Numbered from the stretch's first letter, positions 1 to 12,540 are shown. The stretch: 64,000 nucleotides of DNA from Acanthosoma haemorrhoidale (GCA_930367205.1 OV884009.1:79443189-79507188), one strand, 5' to 3'. The notes: generated from the sequence alone by a model not told the origin. Numbers and translations are program-made.

Positions 1-15
1 CCACCACTTGAAAAT

Positions 16-46
16 AGAGCCTCTTCCTTCGAGCTTGGCAGTTATT
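16..46 (-). repeat. Short hairpin motif, locus 1 of 5
   Basis: Read on the minus strand this is a GAGCC...GGCTC type stem-loop preceded by a TTATTG-like block and followed by CTCTA. Four more copies lie at 751-783, 11895-11930, 17561-17595 and 47938-47970. Similarity stops at both edges of about 34 bases, so it behaves as an isolated mobile end or small structured motif. The family is not recognised. Confidence 0.5.
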
Positions 47-196
47 TACGTACAGAACTAAAGTAAAAAATTTCAATATTTAATTATGGAAGTTATTGAA
101 CTGTAATGGAAAGAGCATGAGGGAATCCTGCGTTGGTTGGTAAACGGGGTTTACTGAATAAAAAATAAATTCCCCTTATAACCGATATATAGTGGA

Positions 197-230
197 CGAC
201 GTTTCGTATCTCCGAGTCTGCATCAGGTCT
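197..230 (-). repeat. Hammerhead-like motif, locus 1 of 8
   Basis: On the minus strand the sequence reads CCTGATGCAGACTC, then a short spacer, then ACGAAACGTCG. This resembles the CUGANGA...GAAAC core of hammerhead ribozymes found in Penelope-like retroelements, but the last core A is C and stem II is poor. It is probably a decayed fragment of a dispersed repeat. Similar loci are at 1701, 10549, 23099, 31531, 41728, 49814 and 56798. Confidence 0.35.
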
Positions 231-750
231 CCAAGTGGTGGCGATGTGGGCGTCACTTCCATATGCATTTCATGCAAAGTCCTATATGCATTCCTATTTT
301 AACAACTGCTCACCTGGCGACATACGGAGACAAGGGACGGTTTTATATGCACAAGCCACACCTCTGGGCAATACGACTTATTGTCTTATTGTTCATAATG
401 AGGTGACGATTGTATAAAAGTATAATTCTAAGTAGCCGTCATAAATTAAGTGAGGGAACGGTATTTTTTACTGCCGATCCGCCCACGACATGGTTTCGTC
501 AGGAACCTTTTGACTCGTTCTAAAATCGTCTCGCCATAGACTTGGGTACTTGCCACATACAATATATCGATTAGTATAATTGCTGAAAGCTGGCCGAGGG
601 CGCTAAGGCTCACTATTTTTAGCTAATCTTGGAGTCGCGTTTCGACAGTGTATTCTGAGAAAGAATACTTCATCATGGAGATACTGACGTACCAGGAAGA
701 AATTTATTCAAAATTGAAAACATCTTTTTTTTTTTAATTAGCCTTCATAA
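231..750. other. No gene seen
   Basis: Mixed AT-rich sequence. The longest open frames are about 60 codons and resemble no known protein. No repeat shared with the rest of the window was noticed. Confidence 0.5.
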
Positions 751-783
751 TTATTGCCTAGCCCGAAGGGAGAGAGCCTACTT
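751..783 (+). repeat. Short hairpin motif, locus 2 of 5
   Basis: Contains TTATTGCCTAGCCCGAAGGG followed by AGAGAGCCTACTTTC. It matches the plus-strand loci at 17561 and 47938 across the TTATTG block, the AGCCCGAAGG core and the CTACTT tail. The two GC-rich halves can pair as a small stem-loop. Function and family are unknown. Confidence 0.5.
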
Positions 784-1700
784 TCATTCAAGGTCTTTCC
801 TCGGCCAAAATTACGATCTATCTGAAATTTTAAAAGCTTTTTTGCAATTATCATGATGGGCTGGTGCTGTCAAAGTGATCCGCTGGGGTTATCTCAGCCT
901 CGTGAGGATAAATGAGTAGTTACTTGGATAAAACAGCAGCGAATTTGAATTAGAAAACTAATCGTTGGGAGGACACAAGCACCTCAGCGCAACCTATCAA
1001 CTACGGCGTCAACCTTCGATCGGCCTTACCTCTTCATGAGGTCTTATGTCATGAATTATTTTTATTTTACAATGGCTGATATTTGTTGCTAAAATGCGGC
1101 ATTATGAAGTAAAAGATAAAACATGGAAATAGTCGGGCTCATTTTGATAACTTTTAAGATATCTCATGTCGCGAAAACTATTTAAGATGTAGTGTGATTT
1201 TTCCCCATGATGACACACAGCAAATAATAATGTTTCGAGGGCCAACAATGGAAATCGCATATTTAATATGTTTGCCGAAAAGGCGATCTTTTAGAAACTA
1301 AGATTGTTTAAAATATAAAACGATGTACTTTTTTTCACAATTATTAACTAAATTTTCAAGAAATTACACAAAAATCTCAAGATATTTCAATGAGAATTTT
1401 TTATTGCGGTATTACCAAACCTTATTAATATTTTGAAATGAAATGCTCATTGAACATGTTCTGGTACAAATGTACAAAGGTGATCACCTTATGGACCACA
1501 AAACCTAAAACAAACTCCTAACCTTGCGTTCCTTGTGTACACTGCTTCTTCTCTACCGGATGCATTGCGTAGACTTTGCGAAAATGTAGTAGAGCCCTAG
1601 ACTAAATAGGTATTTAAGAGGTTCTAGTCTCGATCTTGCCATTAATTATTTCTTTGACTGATAATTATAATCTCTTGATATTTATTAATTACTTTTTGCG
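784..1700. other. No gene seen
   Basis: AT-rich stretch with several A/T homopolymers and no long open frame. No transposase or reverse transcriptase similarity was recognised on either strand. Confidence 0.5.
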
Positions 1701-1736
1701 TCCTACGTTTCGACATGATATTTATGTCTGCACCAG
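1701..1736 (-). repeat. Hammerhead-like motif, locus 2 of 8
   Basis: Minus strand reads CTGGTGCA, then GACAT-AAATATC-ATGTC, then GAAACGTAGG. The GACAT/ATGTC pair is a perfect 5-base stem set directly before GAAAC, where stem II of a hammerhead would sit. The CUGANGA core is broken (CTGGTGC), so ribozyme activity is not expected. It is probably a degraded copy of the same dispersed motif. Confidence 0.35.
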
Positions 1737-2536
1737 TTTATATGAGCTGGTATGAGGACCATGCGAAAGATTAACAGTTTGAGTCCACCAATAGTTCACA
1801 TCTTACTTCTATCTCCTGACCATATCATACGAGGACGCAATATCGTCTATAAATATATTTTTTGAAAATCTTTTCCTAATGTCCAAACCGTTCCGAACCA
1901 ACTATTTTTTCAGGTACTGGGATCGTTTGCAAAGCAGCTGAAGCACGCTTCGCCTAATCTTCGACGCCCCTCCGGTTTTATTTAGACAACACCTCATGGT
2001 TTAATGGGCATATGTTGCAGGCCTCCACGCCTTATGTTCTAAAATGCCACGAACATAAACGGCACATCTGGTTTACTCAGCCGCGGGTCCGACCAACCAG
2101 CTGTAGGCGCTAAGTAGGTATCAGGACTTCAGCACTTTGGTTACTTAAATATGCTTCTATTAACTTGTGAGCGGATATTTCCGAAACAGAGCCCGTCTTA
2201 CAGTACACTGTACTGCTTGTTATCCTTTAAGGGGCAGAACAAGTTCTCTCTTCCAAGTTTTATAAGGAATGTTTTATTACAGGTTTGTAAATGGTTCTTA
2301 TACTTCACAGAGCTACCTTTTGATGAATTATTGATTAAACATTTTAGAATTGTCATGAATTATTAAAAAAAGGCTACCAATTATAAGTAAAATAATGAAT
2401 GAATAGGATAATTAATTTAAATATCATTCACAGGTGTGTTGTTTTATTCTTTGGAGTCTTATCAATTTTATGATTTATTATTTGAAAAAAAAAATGATTA
2501 TTTAAATGTTTTTTATGCTGGAGAGACTTAAAGCTT
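1737..2536. other. No gene seen
   Basis: Unassigned AT-rich sequence. A 71-codon plus-strand frame at 2151-2366 has no recognisable domain and is bounded by AT-rich DNA, so it is treated as chance. Confidence 0.5.
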
Positions 2537-2998
2537 TTTGAACTCATTCGTTCCAAGTTCATGAAATTCCATAGTAACCTATCCACCCACCCTAATCCCC
2601 TAGCACAGTCATTGCACCACTCATCCCTATAATCCTCCTCGGAGACTTAACGGCAGCGGCCTCGTGACCTGCTATAAATGCGTAACAGTGCGAGTCCTGG
2701 CAATGGCTAGATTATCCAATCATGTCCTGAGCGTATGTGGCCCTCGAGCTCTTCGTCAACCTCCCCTGGCTCATATCCGGTGACGCGGCTGACGGAGGAG
2801 TGTGGGGGACCTCCAAGAATCCACTTCCTCTTTCGCATGCGAGGGACAATCATGTGGATATGGGAGGTCTCGGGGCTGTTTGTAAATACAGTATGAATGA
2901 GAGAGTGAATGAACATTGTAAATACGGTATGAATAAGAACATCACAATTACTTATTGCCCAATAAAGTAGATTGTAATTTCATCACAGTAAAGATGTT
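2537..2998 (+). mobile_element. JA family (Jockey-like LINE), 5'-truncated 3' end
   Basis: Begins inside the last codons of the RT ORF (sense ELIPSKF-like region, altered) and runs through the conserved stop in GACCTGCTATAA, then the whole 3' UTR: the TCCTGAGCGT block, the GC-rich GACGCGGCTGACGGAGGAG block, the CGCATGCGAGGGA block, the TGTTTGTAAATAC block and the terminal AATAAAG-like tail. It matches the minus-strand copy at 21691-22592 and the plus-strand copy at 61726-62090 block by block. Typical 5' truncation from target-primed reverse transcription is inferred; no target-site duplication could be seen. Confidence 0.8.
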
Positions 2999-3024
2999 TC
3001 AATACATACAACTAAGTGAATATA

Positions 3025-3140
3025 CTGTTTGTAAATACTGTATGAATGAAAATTGTAAATATGGTATGGATGAAGAGATTTATCACAATTACTTTTGCCC
3101 AATGAGGCAGATTATAATTTTATCAAAATAAAGTTGTTGT
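3025..3140 (+). mobile_element. JA family tail, second partial copy in tandem
   Basis: Repeats only the last part of the JA 3' UTR (CTGTTTGTAAATACTGTATGAATG through AATAAAGTTGTTG in altered form), 27 bases after the end of the preceding copy and in the same orientation. It may be a second short insertion or a duplication of the tail of 2537-2998. Confidence 0.7.
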
Positions 3141-4142
3141 CTATATATAAAGCTTTTTGAAAAGTTCACAGTGTAAATATGAACATACAGCTGTTACTCT
3201 TAAAGATATTACCTTATATTTTATTTGTTGAAAAATATATATTGACCGAAATTGCTTAACAAAGTAAAATTGTAACAACATTTTTGCTCAATAATTTTTT
3301 TTCTCCACTTTTTATGAAATTTATGGCGATCACTGCGAAAGTTTATTAGCGGTTTACGTCCTTTATTTCGTTAATATATATTCAAAATAATACAGTTCAG
3401 TTTATAAACGTAGTAAACAAGTCATAGTTATTATAAATTCAAGACATAATCTTAAAAACTTACTTTTAACTCGGCATAATAGTTCAGGACTTTTGGCTCT
3501 TTTAAATGGAAGTTTTTTGTTTCAGTTTAATAATAGATATTTTACTTGTACGTATTAATTATGTTTTAGTTTTTGTTTAGAGGCGTTCTGGCATGAGCCT
3601 ATGGACATAAAATTAAGAAAATTGAGGTGAATATGTCATATAAAGCCATATTGAAAATAATCGAACTTGGTTTAGCAAAGGTTGGTATAAAAACATGATT
3701 ATTTTTTTAGTACGGGCACCTGGGGCGTAAATAACAGTTTAGTAATAAACAAGCTCGACTGTTATTTTTAGGAGGTCATTTCCTGGGCGTATAATCTGGT
3801 AGGTTATGAGGTTGGTAATGATACGATGCAGATTCTGTCCGTGACTGCATAAGTATCGGTAATAACGGGAATGAGAATAAAGACAAATCTTAATAAGACT
3901 TCATCCAAGGAGACATTGGACTGGTCGGTGTGGCCTCTAAATGCGTTTCGACCCCTTCCATTCCATCGTTCCACTTTTACTTTTAAAAGAGAGAAACTTA
4001 ACGATCACCGTTGAGCAATTGAATCTATACCGCCCGTGTCAACACCACTTATTAAATTTAATGAACTTGTGGACGAAGACGAAGGAGGAGCTTGGAAGAA
4101 GTATCTTTTATGTAGCAGATTCAAATCAATTGTTTTCAAATT
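3141..4142. other. No gene seen
   Basis: AT-rich. The open frame entering the next JA copy from about 3941 has no similarity to RT before about 4143, so it is read as flanking sequence fused by chance to the truncated element. Confidence 0.5.
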
Positions 4143-4712
4143 TGAAAAAGTCGAACATCAAGCATATTCGATCCTTTAATCCTAATAAAAAGTCCTTAGA
4201 ACAACAGTAAATGACCCTTTTACGTCAGCAACAAAAACCTCCATAACAATCTTGATATACCATACATTCTTGAACTCATCCCTTCCAAGTTCATGCAATC
4301 GAAACCTATCCAACCAGCCTAATCCCATAGCACTGTCGTTACACTGCGCAACACATCCCTATAACCTCCTCAGAGTGGCCTCTAACGAGTGGCCTCGTGA
4401 CCTGCTATAAATACGTGACAGTGGGAGTACTGGCAATGGCTAGTTTTTCATCATGTCCTGAGGGTCTGTGGCTCAGCCTAAACTAGCTCGTATCCGATGA
4501 CGAGGCTGACGGAAGAGCGTGAGGTACTTTCCAAGACTGCGCTTCCTCTTTCGCATGCGGGGGAGGTATCAACCATGTGGATTTGGGAGGTCTCTGGACT
4601 GTTTGTAAATACTGTACGAATGAATAAGTGAATGAAAATTGTAAATATGGTATGAATTACTTATTACCCAATAAGGAAGATTGTAATTTTATAACAATAA
4701 AGAAGTTGTTTT
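4143..4712 (+). mobile_element. JA family (Jockey-like LINE), 5'-truncated copy
   Basis: Starts in the RT C-terminal region: the peptide KKSNIKHIRSFNPNKKSL corresponds to KKSNIKRIQSFQSKVLRT of the better copy at 21998-22588. It then passes the ISQ/ILELIPSK-type region with frameshifts, the stop region near 4408 and the entire 3' UTR, ending in CAATAAAGAAGTTG followed by a T-run. Several single-base indels break the frame. It is a dead, moderately diverged copy. Confidence 0.8.
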
Positions 4713-7700
4713 TTTTTTTGGAATATTTTGAACTTAACACACCAACAATACGTAAAGCATATTTATAATATGTGAAGACAAATTTGAAAAAATTGTAATT
4801 TGGACTAGTCGTAGTTAGTACAAAATGATTCATGAGGACAAACGTACAGTATCGTCAGTGATAAATGTAAGGAAGAGATGCGGCAAGCATTACACTCCAA
4901 TTTTCAACATACAATGCAAATAATTTTGTTTCCGTTTTTCAATTTAGAGAACTTCTTCATTTTATTTTATGTTACACAGGGCCATTAAATATTGTTGTCA
5001 GGGGCCAGAGAACCTCTTAGCCAAAACTAAGATACGATTAATACGTAAAACATATGCCCCCTATTTTTTTTTTTTATTTTCTAAGAGAAGGGGTTGCCAC
5101 ACGAAATTTTATGAGGGTATTTCGGAAGAGGAATCTCGTTAATGTAGGACATAAACATATATGCAACTAATACATTATTAGGTTGAGATAGGTTTCTTGA
5201 TTGCATCCTTTTGGAACAGAGGAAAAAGAATGGCTGATTTTTGTTTCATTTTGTATGTCCATTACAGCCTTAAGCTTCGCTGTGCACGTTGAGCTAGGTA
5301 AAGCCCTCTGGCCTTTACTCTTCTAAATTAATAATTTTCGATTGGAATAGAGACTGCGAGGGCAATCCAAAAGTACAGCATGGGCTGTTGGAAGTGGAAA
5401 AAAATGTTGACTTAAATATAATATTTTTTTTCATAGGCCTAAGCCGGCACACCATCAATCACACCCAAAATTTCTAAATCCAAGGGTAAAAATGAAATTT
5501 CTGTATTTTTTTTTTTTTAAAAGGATTTTGACCGTTTTCGAGAACATGTGAAATTGACATTATAATTGTTTCATTTTTTATTAAGTTGCAACTATTATTG
5601 TGATATCTCTGGAATATGACCAGGTGGCTAACACTGCAGTTTGATTGTCAAGCAATTTCTATGTAAGTAGTTGTCTTACGTGCTAACGCTTCGGTCACGT
5701 CCTAGGCCCCATCGCCCATTGAAGAAGTTTCGTTGAGAAGAGTGCTCGTATTAGCGGTTCAGGGACGTCTCCATGGTAGCAGAAATTGGTCAATCACGCC
5801 CCACCCATTACAAATATTATCTGAAGTGTTTTAAAAAAAAAAAAATTGAGAGTATTTAGTTTATTTTTAAATATTTGTGGTAACGATTCAGTTTCAGTTA
5901 TTTTATTTTCAAAGCACCTCTCCACGTCCCACTACTTATTTTATTATAGGCACCTTGAAACTCATGCTTACTTATTTAAAGCTATTAATATAAAAACAAG
6001 TACACTCTATTGTGCTGCTAAATTATTTTAAAAGATTTTTAGAACTTAATAAGTCTAATAAAAAGTCTGGAATGAATATCAAGTGATTTTCAAGGCCGAT
6101 GGGAGCGGCTGTACTTCTTCTGTCTGTATCTATGTTCTACAATAGTCTGTTGTCTGACATCTCAACCCCTTACACTATCTTTTATGATTTTTTTTCTAAT
6201 ACATATGACTTTATTTCCAGCTCGGCTTGACAACCAGTAACAGTGTACTAAATAAGGAATGAAATGTCATCGTTTGTAATAAACGAAAATGAGTGAAATG
6301 TATGTTTAAACTGAAACAAAATCATTGAATACAAAATAAACAAATGAAGTTCATGATGATAATTTAGTTAAATCACAAATTAAACAACACTGGAACTTCC
6401 AATAATGATTTGTTGCTTATAACAGGATGCCTTAGGATTTCACAAGCTTGGATGATATTTAACATAATTATTGAAATGTTCCCATAGTTACGGACGCATT
6501 GGATACTGGAACGGAAAAGAGAATTTAAACATATCGGATAAAATAAGGTAACTATGAAAAATTGACAACCAGAAAAAGTTGTTTCATTAATTAAGCACTT
6601 ATCACTCATGTTTCATCCAGTTAATATTTTTCGACAGGAAGATATTATTCCAACTTATTTATTCTACCCGTGGAGAAACTTAGACATGAAATGAGCAAAC
6701 CTTTTAGTCTTGATCGTTTAAGAGGATTTTCGGATCAGAGGCAGCAGAAGTCGTGGGGACCTGGCAGTAAAAACCAGGCTTACCTCGCAGAAACCTGGAT
6801 TTTTATTTGGTTTGTTAGAAAACCTGACTGATGGTAGGTGATAATGACACGCCACTTCCTCCAGAATGAAGGATGCTCCATCTTCTACACCATCAAATCA
6901 AACAAAACCCATCATATTTGTTCGATCTCCGGATCAAATCCTACCCAGGAGATCTCATAGACCGTTGGTTCCTTTGTGACCCCATCTCTCTATAGTCTTA
7001 CATTAATGTCTATAATAAACCAGTACATTCTGCATCTGTAAAACTTTAATTTCGCTTGTTTTTATATTATTTTATTAGCCTTTACTTCACTGTTATCTAT
7101 TTTTCGAACTTCTATTTCATTAAGTTATTAATTAAGTTAAATTTTTCATTCATATCTACATTTTATTCAATACATACATCCTCATCATATATGGAATTGT
7201 TGGCCCCTCACGGCATTAGTTGTATTATTTTTGGAACTGATTACTGGTGGCAGGTACACTTAGTAAAGTGGTCTGCATTTAGTAAACCCACTCCACTTTT
7301 ATTACGTAAATACTCGAGGCAACCAGCTATCAAATATAATTCAAAGGATAATAGCTTTTAATGTGTTTATTTTGAAATAAAGAGTGCGCCATTTTCACTG
7401 AATGGATTAAAGGTTTAATTTTCCTTAAAAACCGATTATTCCCTGTTTGCCATTATCAGGAATCAGCTATCAATATAAATACTTTCAAATTCAAAGCAAA
7501 CTTTACTTCAAAACAGTTTTTAATCTAGTAGAGATCATTCATCGGCTCAGGAAATGTGTCAGATGTGCTAACATCGAACTCATGATTTTGTTCGTGTAAA
7601 TTTGTGGAAACTTTTATATATAAAACATACCTTTTTTTTAAACATGAAATTCAATTTAAATATTTTCCATAGTTACTTTATCGACTATACCTTTGGTTAT

Positions 7701-8850
7701 CCAACACATTGTTTTTTTATATATATTTTAATATTAGTTGTAATATGATGTTATCCCACTGATGTAAATTTTAATATTTTTGGGTGGAAAAGCAAGAAGC
7801 AAGGGACCTTCTGATTTCTGGTCAGACGCTCTTACCACCTAGTATGTTATATATATATATATGTTGAAATAAATCTTTCACTAGGATCATACGAATTAAT
7901 TTCTCACGGGGTCGGTAACGGTTTAGCACGCGTAAAGCAAGAAGAACCCCCCCCCCCCCAAAAAAAAATATTATTTCAGGATCGCATATCAAGCTCTTCC
8001 CCTGAAATGTAATCTTTATCTGTATGGGAAGAGGGATGGTGCACCCTATCTTGACATCCACTGCTGCTCAGCCTGAAGGAAGTGGTCACACAACTGATAC
8101 CGTTTTTTGTCAACTTTTTTTTTCCGTTTTTTTTTTTTTTGCTTGTTGTTGTTTATATATACTTTACTTAGGCATAATTTAATTAGTAGCAACTGAATAA
8201 ATCTTAAGCAATTTAGTCAGATGTCGCCCACCAACATTTTTTTGGCTTAAAATTTCTCATTCTATAACTTAACCACAGTAGTAGTATTTTTTTTATTTAT
8301 TGTAATCTTTATGTACAGATAGAGCTGGTTTTTGGTTGCTGTATAATACAAATAAACAGAAATGTACCAATACAATACAAACTATCTGAATAATTATTGC
8401 TGTACGTTCTAAATGTGATTCAAGTGATAATTGCTAACATATGAGTACTACAATTTACATAGAAAACAGCTATGTTCATTTCTACTTTACACAATTATTA
8501 TGTAATATTTACTGATTAGTGACGCTATTATGAAACCTTCAATAAATATTTTTATTTCTCTCTCATTAAACAGTGTTACATGTGCTTTTGTTCTCAGATA
8601 TAACATCTTCTCCTTTCTTTTTGATTCATAACAATAGGTAGATTCATTTATAGATGTATTTCTTTATAAACTAGTAACCCATTATTTATATATATACCTT
8701 ACATTCTTGTTATTATATTCATAACTGTTTATTAGATTAATCTTATGTTATAGCTTTTAAATGAACAGTTTAATTTATGTAATGTTTCTTGACCATTGAT
8801 ATTTTACTTATCTACTTCTTATTTTTATTTAAGGCAATCAGAAACTGATC
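4713..8850. other. Long stretch without recognised gene or repeat
   Basis: About 4.1 kb of AT-rich DNA with many homopolymers. Open frames at 5846-6031, 6373-6609 (minus), 7056-7361 and 7822-8061 (minus) are composed mainly of F, I, L, Y, K and N residues expected by chance in AT-rich DNA. A TA dinucleotide run lies at 7849-7862 and a run of 13 C at about 7948-7960. No transposase or RT motif was recognised. Confidence 0.5.
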
Positions 8851-8927
8851 TTACAATTCTTCATTCCCTCACTGATTCATAAAGTATTTACAAACAGCCC
8901 AGAGACCTCTAAATCCAATCCACACCT
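8851..8927 (-). mobile_element. JA family tail fragment
   Basis: A roughly 75-base piece matching the JA 3' UTR on the minus strand: altered TTCATTCACTCGCTCATTCA, the GTATTTACAAACAGCCCAG block and AATCCACACC. Both ends are cut. It closely resembles the fragment at 9234-9398, including the ACACCT edge. Confidence 0.7.
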
Positions 8928-9233
8928 ATCTACCTGTGTGTGTCGAAATTTCGTTCTTCAATAAATTCGTTAAAACACTTTTATTTCACCAAGTTAAGTC
9001 ATTAAAATGTCATTATCTCTCTTAGGTCATTATCGACTTTAGGTTTTTTTGACCAATGCTTATTTCCGGGTTTTACAACTTCTAACTGATCAACAGTTTA
9101 TTTTTTGAAAAATTTCTTATACCAGTGATGTTTCGCTCATTTGGCTCTTATCTTTATTTTAGTCAATAACCTTTCTACAGTATTTTCAAAAAATTCTCTT
9201 GTTATCATAAAATTCTTCGTTTTCTTTACAAAT

Positions 9234-9398
9234 CTTTACTGTGATAAAATTACAACCTTATTGGGTAATAAGTTAATAATAATAAATAAGGTAATAAATA
9301 ATTGTTTTCGATTTTCTCATTCACAACATATTTTTCATTCCCTCACTGATTCATACAGTATTTACAAACAGCCCAGAGACCTCCCAAAATCCACACCT
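9234..9398 (-). mobile_element. JA family tail fragment
   Basis: Minus-strand end of the JA 3' UTR, starting at CTTTACTGTGATAAAATTAC and running to CTCCCAAAATCCACACC. It includes an AT-rich expansion in the middle. It has the same internal cut point as 8851-8927, which suggests local duplication or a shared truncated source copy. Confidence 0.75.
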
Positions 9399-9439
9399 GT
9401 CTTATTCTCAGACTGGCTATCTGTCCAAAACTAGAAATA

Positions 9440-9760
9440 GGACGGACTCGTTGAACTAAGTAGGACGTTAGAGGTAAATATCCAATTATCCGTTATCAGC
9501 AGATAATGTGATCTGCCTAAAAACGCTCACTACGTGCTTTAATTTAGTGTCATCTGTCGAATGCCAAGCGACGGACGGACAGCGGGTATGTACCGTTCTC
9601 ATCCGCTTTTTGCAGCACCGACGTTTTCCTATCGCCGGTTAAAACGGAGTCATGCCCCTGTCGATTATCCGGCGTCGAACCTGGACGTGCCGTACTCCCT
9701 CTTGCGCCTGCTTCGGAAGGTTTTATCGGGAAATGTCAGTGGGAGAGCTTACTAATTCAT
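9440..9760. other. GC-richer unassigned segment
   Basis: Locally higher GC and CpG than the surroundings, with a 64-codon plus-strand frame at 9561-9755 (contains YRRLKRSHAPVDYPAS). No protein family is recognised and no convincing splice sites frame it. It could be an eroded retroelement or a small exon. Confidence 0.25.
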
Positions 9761-10479
9761 AAATTTGTTGTCTGACAATGGACTGATATCACAAAATATT
9801 CTTGAATACAATTTTCAAGAATATTATAACTCATAATATTATAAATTATAATAAATTTTTGCATACTTTGAGATATAATATATTACTGTATGGTAATATA
9901 TCCTTACAGCGTTATAGTCCAAAACTGGTCACTGTACTCAATGGTATCAATGGCGTACCAGGCCTGTAAGTCATGTGACAATTATTATCTGGGAGCCAGA
10001 TTGGGCTATAACAATTATTTGGACGCCAATGCATAAGGATCTGTCTCATTTTTTAAAAAACCTTTCACGGTATTTTGCCTTATATACTGTACTATATAAA
10101 TAGTGAAATAAAAAAATTGGCTTCTATTACAGTTATAAGTATGTGCCTTCCATATCAGACGGGCAGGGTAAAAAGACCCAACGCTATCCGTCAATATCCC
10201 GTTCTCATGTCGAAGAACTCGCGGAAAAAATCGTTTTGCAAGGCTTCTACAAGGTGCTGTTTCATAGTGGCATGAAAAAAAAAAATAAAAAAAATACTTT
10301 GATTACTATTCAATTTATTTCTGCGTGAAAATATCTGATCCTCAACCTCCATTTTGTGGTGGATTCCGATTTTTACTAGAAGCGACAAGGCTTTGTTTCA
10401 AGTCATTTTTTTACCTGAACAAAATCGCTAATTATTTTTTGGAGTAGTAGTACTCAAACAGAAACACTTTTATGTAGGT
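9761..10479. other. No gene seen
   Basis: AT-rich. Short overlapping open frames at 10075-10388 on both strands end in an A-run (about 10273-10292) and lack any recognised domain. The A-run could mark the end of an old retroposed piece. Confidence 0.4.
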
Positions 10480-10790
10480 ATTAATATATGTTAGAAAAAA
10501 AAACTTTGAGACTCTCAAAAATGTCTTTTTTCTTGGTATAATATCCTCGGTCAACGTTTCACGTATGGAGGCATCATCAAGACCTACAATTTAGAATAAG
10601 ATACATACATTTAAATATTAAGAAAAAAAATAACTATACAATAAGACTTAACTTAAGAAATAATAAGATTGAAAAACAATAAAAAGAGTTTAACGACCCA
10701 CCTGTCAAAGTTGTATTCTTTTCAATTTTTATCAATCCACTATTGAAAATACCGCATTGGCAACCTTACTGTAAAATACATTTAGTAAAT
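10480..10790 (+). repeat. Low-copy repeat (pair with 23030-23275) carrying hammerhead-like motif
   Basis: Shares with 23030-23275 the ordered blocks ATTAATATATGTTAGAAAAAA, GAGACTCTCAAAAAT, a GTCAACGTTTC block, TTTTTATCAATCCA and GCAACCTTACT. Identity is moderate with small indels, so both are old insertions of one element of at least 250 bases. No coding sequence was recognised. Confidence 0.6.
10549..10586 (-). repeat. Hammerhead-like motif, locus 3 of 8
   Basis: Minus strand reads GTCTTGATGATGCCTCC, spacer, GTGAAACGTTGAC. TTGATGA is one base from the CTGATGA core and GAAAC follows at the usual distance, but stem II is not convincing. It lies inside the repeat pair 10480/23030. Confidence 0.35.
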
Positions 10791-11894
10791 CAATATTACA
10801 TGAAACGGTAACTTTTTTAAAACAATTTCATTAATCTGGGGTATTGAAAAACTTTTTTTCAGGGTGAATAAAATTATCAGCATGGCATATTCTATGAATA
10901 AATTTTGTTATTCAATGCATATCTCATCGAGTCTTTCCTTCCTTTTGTATCATACGAAGCTGTCCTCGATGATTCTCTTCGCGGTCGCAATACGAATGAT
11001 CTTTCATCGCTATGCAAAACTGTGAAAAGTGAGGACAATGGTCCGTGCGACGATCGGACTTCATTCAGCTGATGCCGTCAGATTGAAAGGAAGATAAGTG
11101 CATTAACAGTGGAAGATGAAGAAAGCCGTTAACAAACCGAACGGTAGTAGATAAGAATTTCTCCAACAAGAGTTTGGTTCTCGACAGAAGCTTTATTAAT
11201 TAGCAGTGAATTGTAGATTAATATAGTCAGGGGTCGAGAATGAGCGTTTTATTTTTGAGACTACTTTTTGTTTTGAGAAACCAGCTCGAAGAAAGAGGTC
11301 GTCGGAAAGTGAATACAACTCAACAGCCAGTCAACAGACTTTTGACTACTAAAAAAAAAATCAAAACGACCTGAAATATAGAATGTATATTCCACATCAT
11401 GATGTCGGTCAATACAAAATAACGTTAATTATGGATGTATGTATGTAAATAAAAAAACACAATTAAACGTCTGTATATATATATATGAAAGGGTTCATAT
11501 GACGTTATATATTATGTAAGAGACTGATCTAATAAGATTCTGAGTCCAAGACTGATACGAGTACTGTTGGCTCTCAAAAGTTTATTTTATGGAATATCAT
11601 CAAAATTCCTTTGTGTTCAATTTTTGAATGCATCCCTAACCTTGTGGAAGAATCAGCACCATGGCAATAAAAAGCTTTTGAACTTTGACTAGACAAATCT
11701 TAAATGACCAGGACTTTTTTCACTTGTTATTTTTTTCTTTTTTACTCTTTATTTGAAGAAAATAATATCTGTCCTTAAAGGGCAATAGATAATTACAATA
11801 AAACTTCCCGTCATTGTAAGATAGTGATAATAAAAGTAATAAGCAGGATTCGAGGTGTAAGATTGCACCCAACGGTGATTACCCCACACCTGAG
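10791..11894. other. No gene seen
   Basis: AT-rich sequence without long open frames. The segment 10930-11160 is less AT-rich but matches nothing recognised. Confidence 0.45.
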
Positions 11895-11930
11895 TGGAAG
11901 TAGAGCCTCACCCTCCGGGCTCTGACGAAA
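11895..11930 (-). repeat. Short hairpin motif, locus 3 of 5
   Basis: Minus strand reads CAGAGCCCGGAGGGTGAGGC followed by TCTACTTCCA. It matches the motif at 47938-47970 with few changes, and GAGCC/GGCTC can pair. No wider similarity between the flanks was found. Confidence 0.5.
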
Positions 11931-12540
11931 GTTCTACAACCCTGGTAAATCGTCGAGTAAAAAAATAACACGCGAAATGGCTGAAACACTTCCCGTTTGT
12001 GACAGGATAAGGGCTATTTAATTTGGTCCAGGTAGAACGGCTTCTGACAGATGAGGCTGGTTCGCACTAGTCCAGTAATTTAGTCGAGTGGCGAGTGTTT
12101 CGTTAGCCGAGCACGTTCAGAGAACAATATTCAGGCGGGTACTTTAGTAAAATGATTTAGTGTGCTCGACCCAATATGATTAGATCATTTAGTTTAGCTA
12201 TTGCTAACAAATGAGTAGTTTCAAGTGCTAACCAACAATGCGTTGAGATTGTTATTAGTTTACTATTGTTCATCTACTATAATATCTACATGGAGTATTT
12301 TTATTTATTTATTATCTGTAATTGTGGCTATTTACACCTTCATGCCTGAATACTCAACTTATTGACGCGTGTGCGCGAGATCTGTTATTTTTCAAGCAAT
12401 TTCACGATCTATTTTCTTCATATTATTTTTGTTTCATGTTCTATTTTCAATTCCTTATAAACGTGTGCCATTTATTTGCATATAAATAATTTTTTTTTTT
12501 TTCAAATTTTATCTTTTTGTTTCCGCGTTGGAAATGTTAT
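11931..12540. other. No gene seen
   Basis: Unassigned sequence, partly CpG-containing around 12040-12130. No family recognised. Confidence 0.4.

Noticed and set aside
3941..4210. 89-codon frame leading into the JA copy as a longer RT product
   Set aside because: RT similarity begins only at about residue 68; the first part is unrelated flank.
5353..5372. GAGGGCAATCCAAAAGT, resembling a mariner terminal repeat
   Set aside because: No matching inverted end or transposase remnant within 2 kb.
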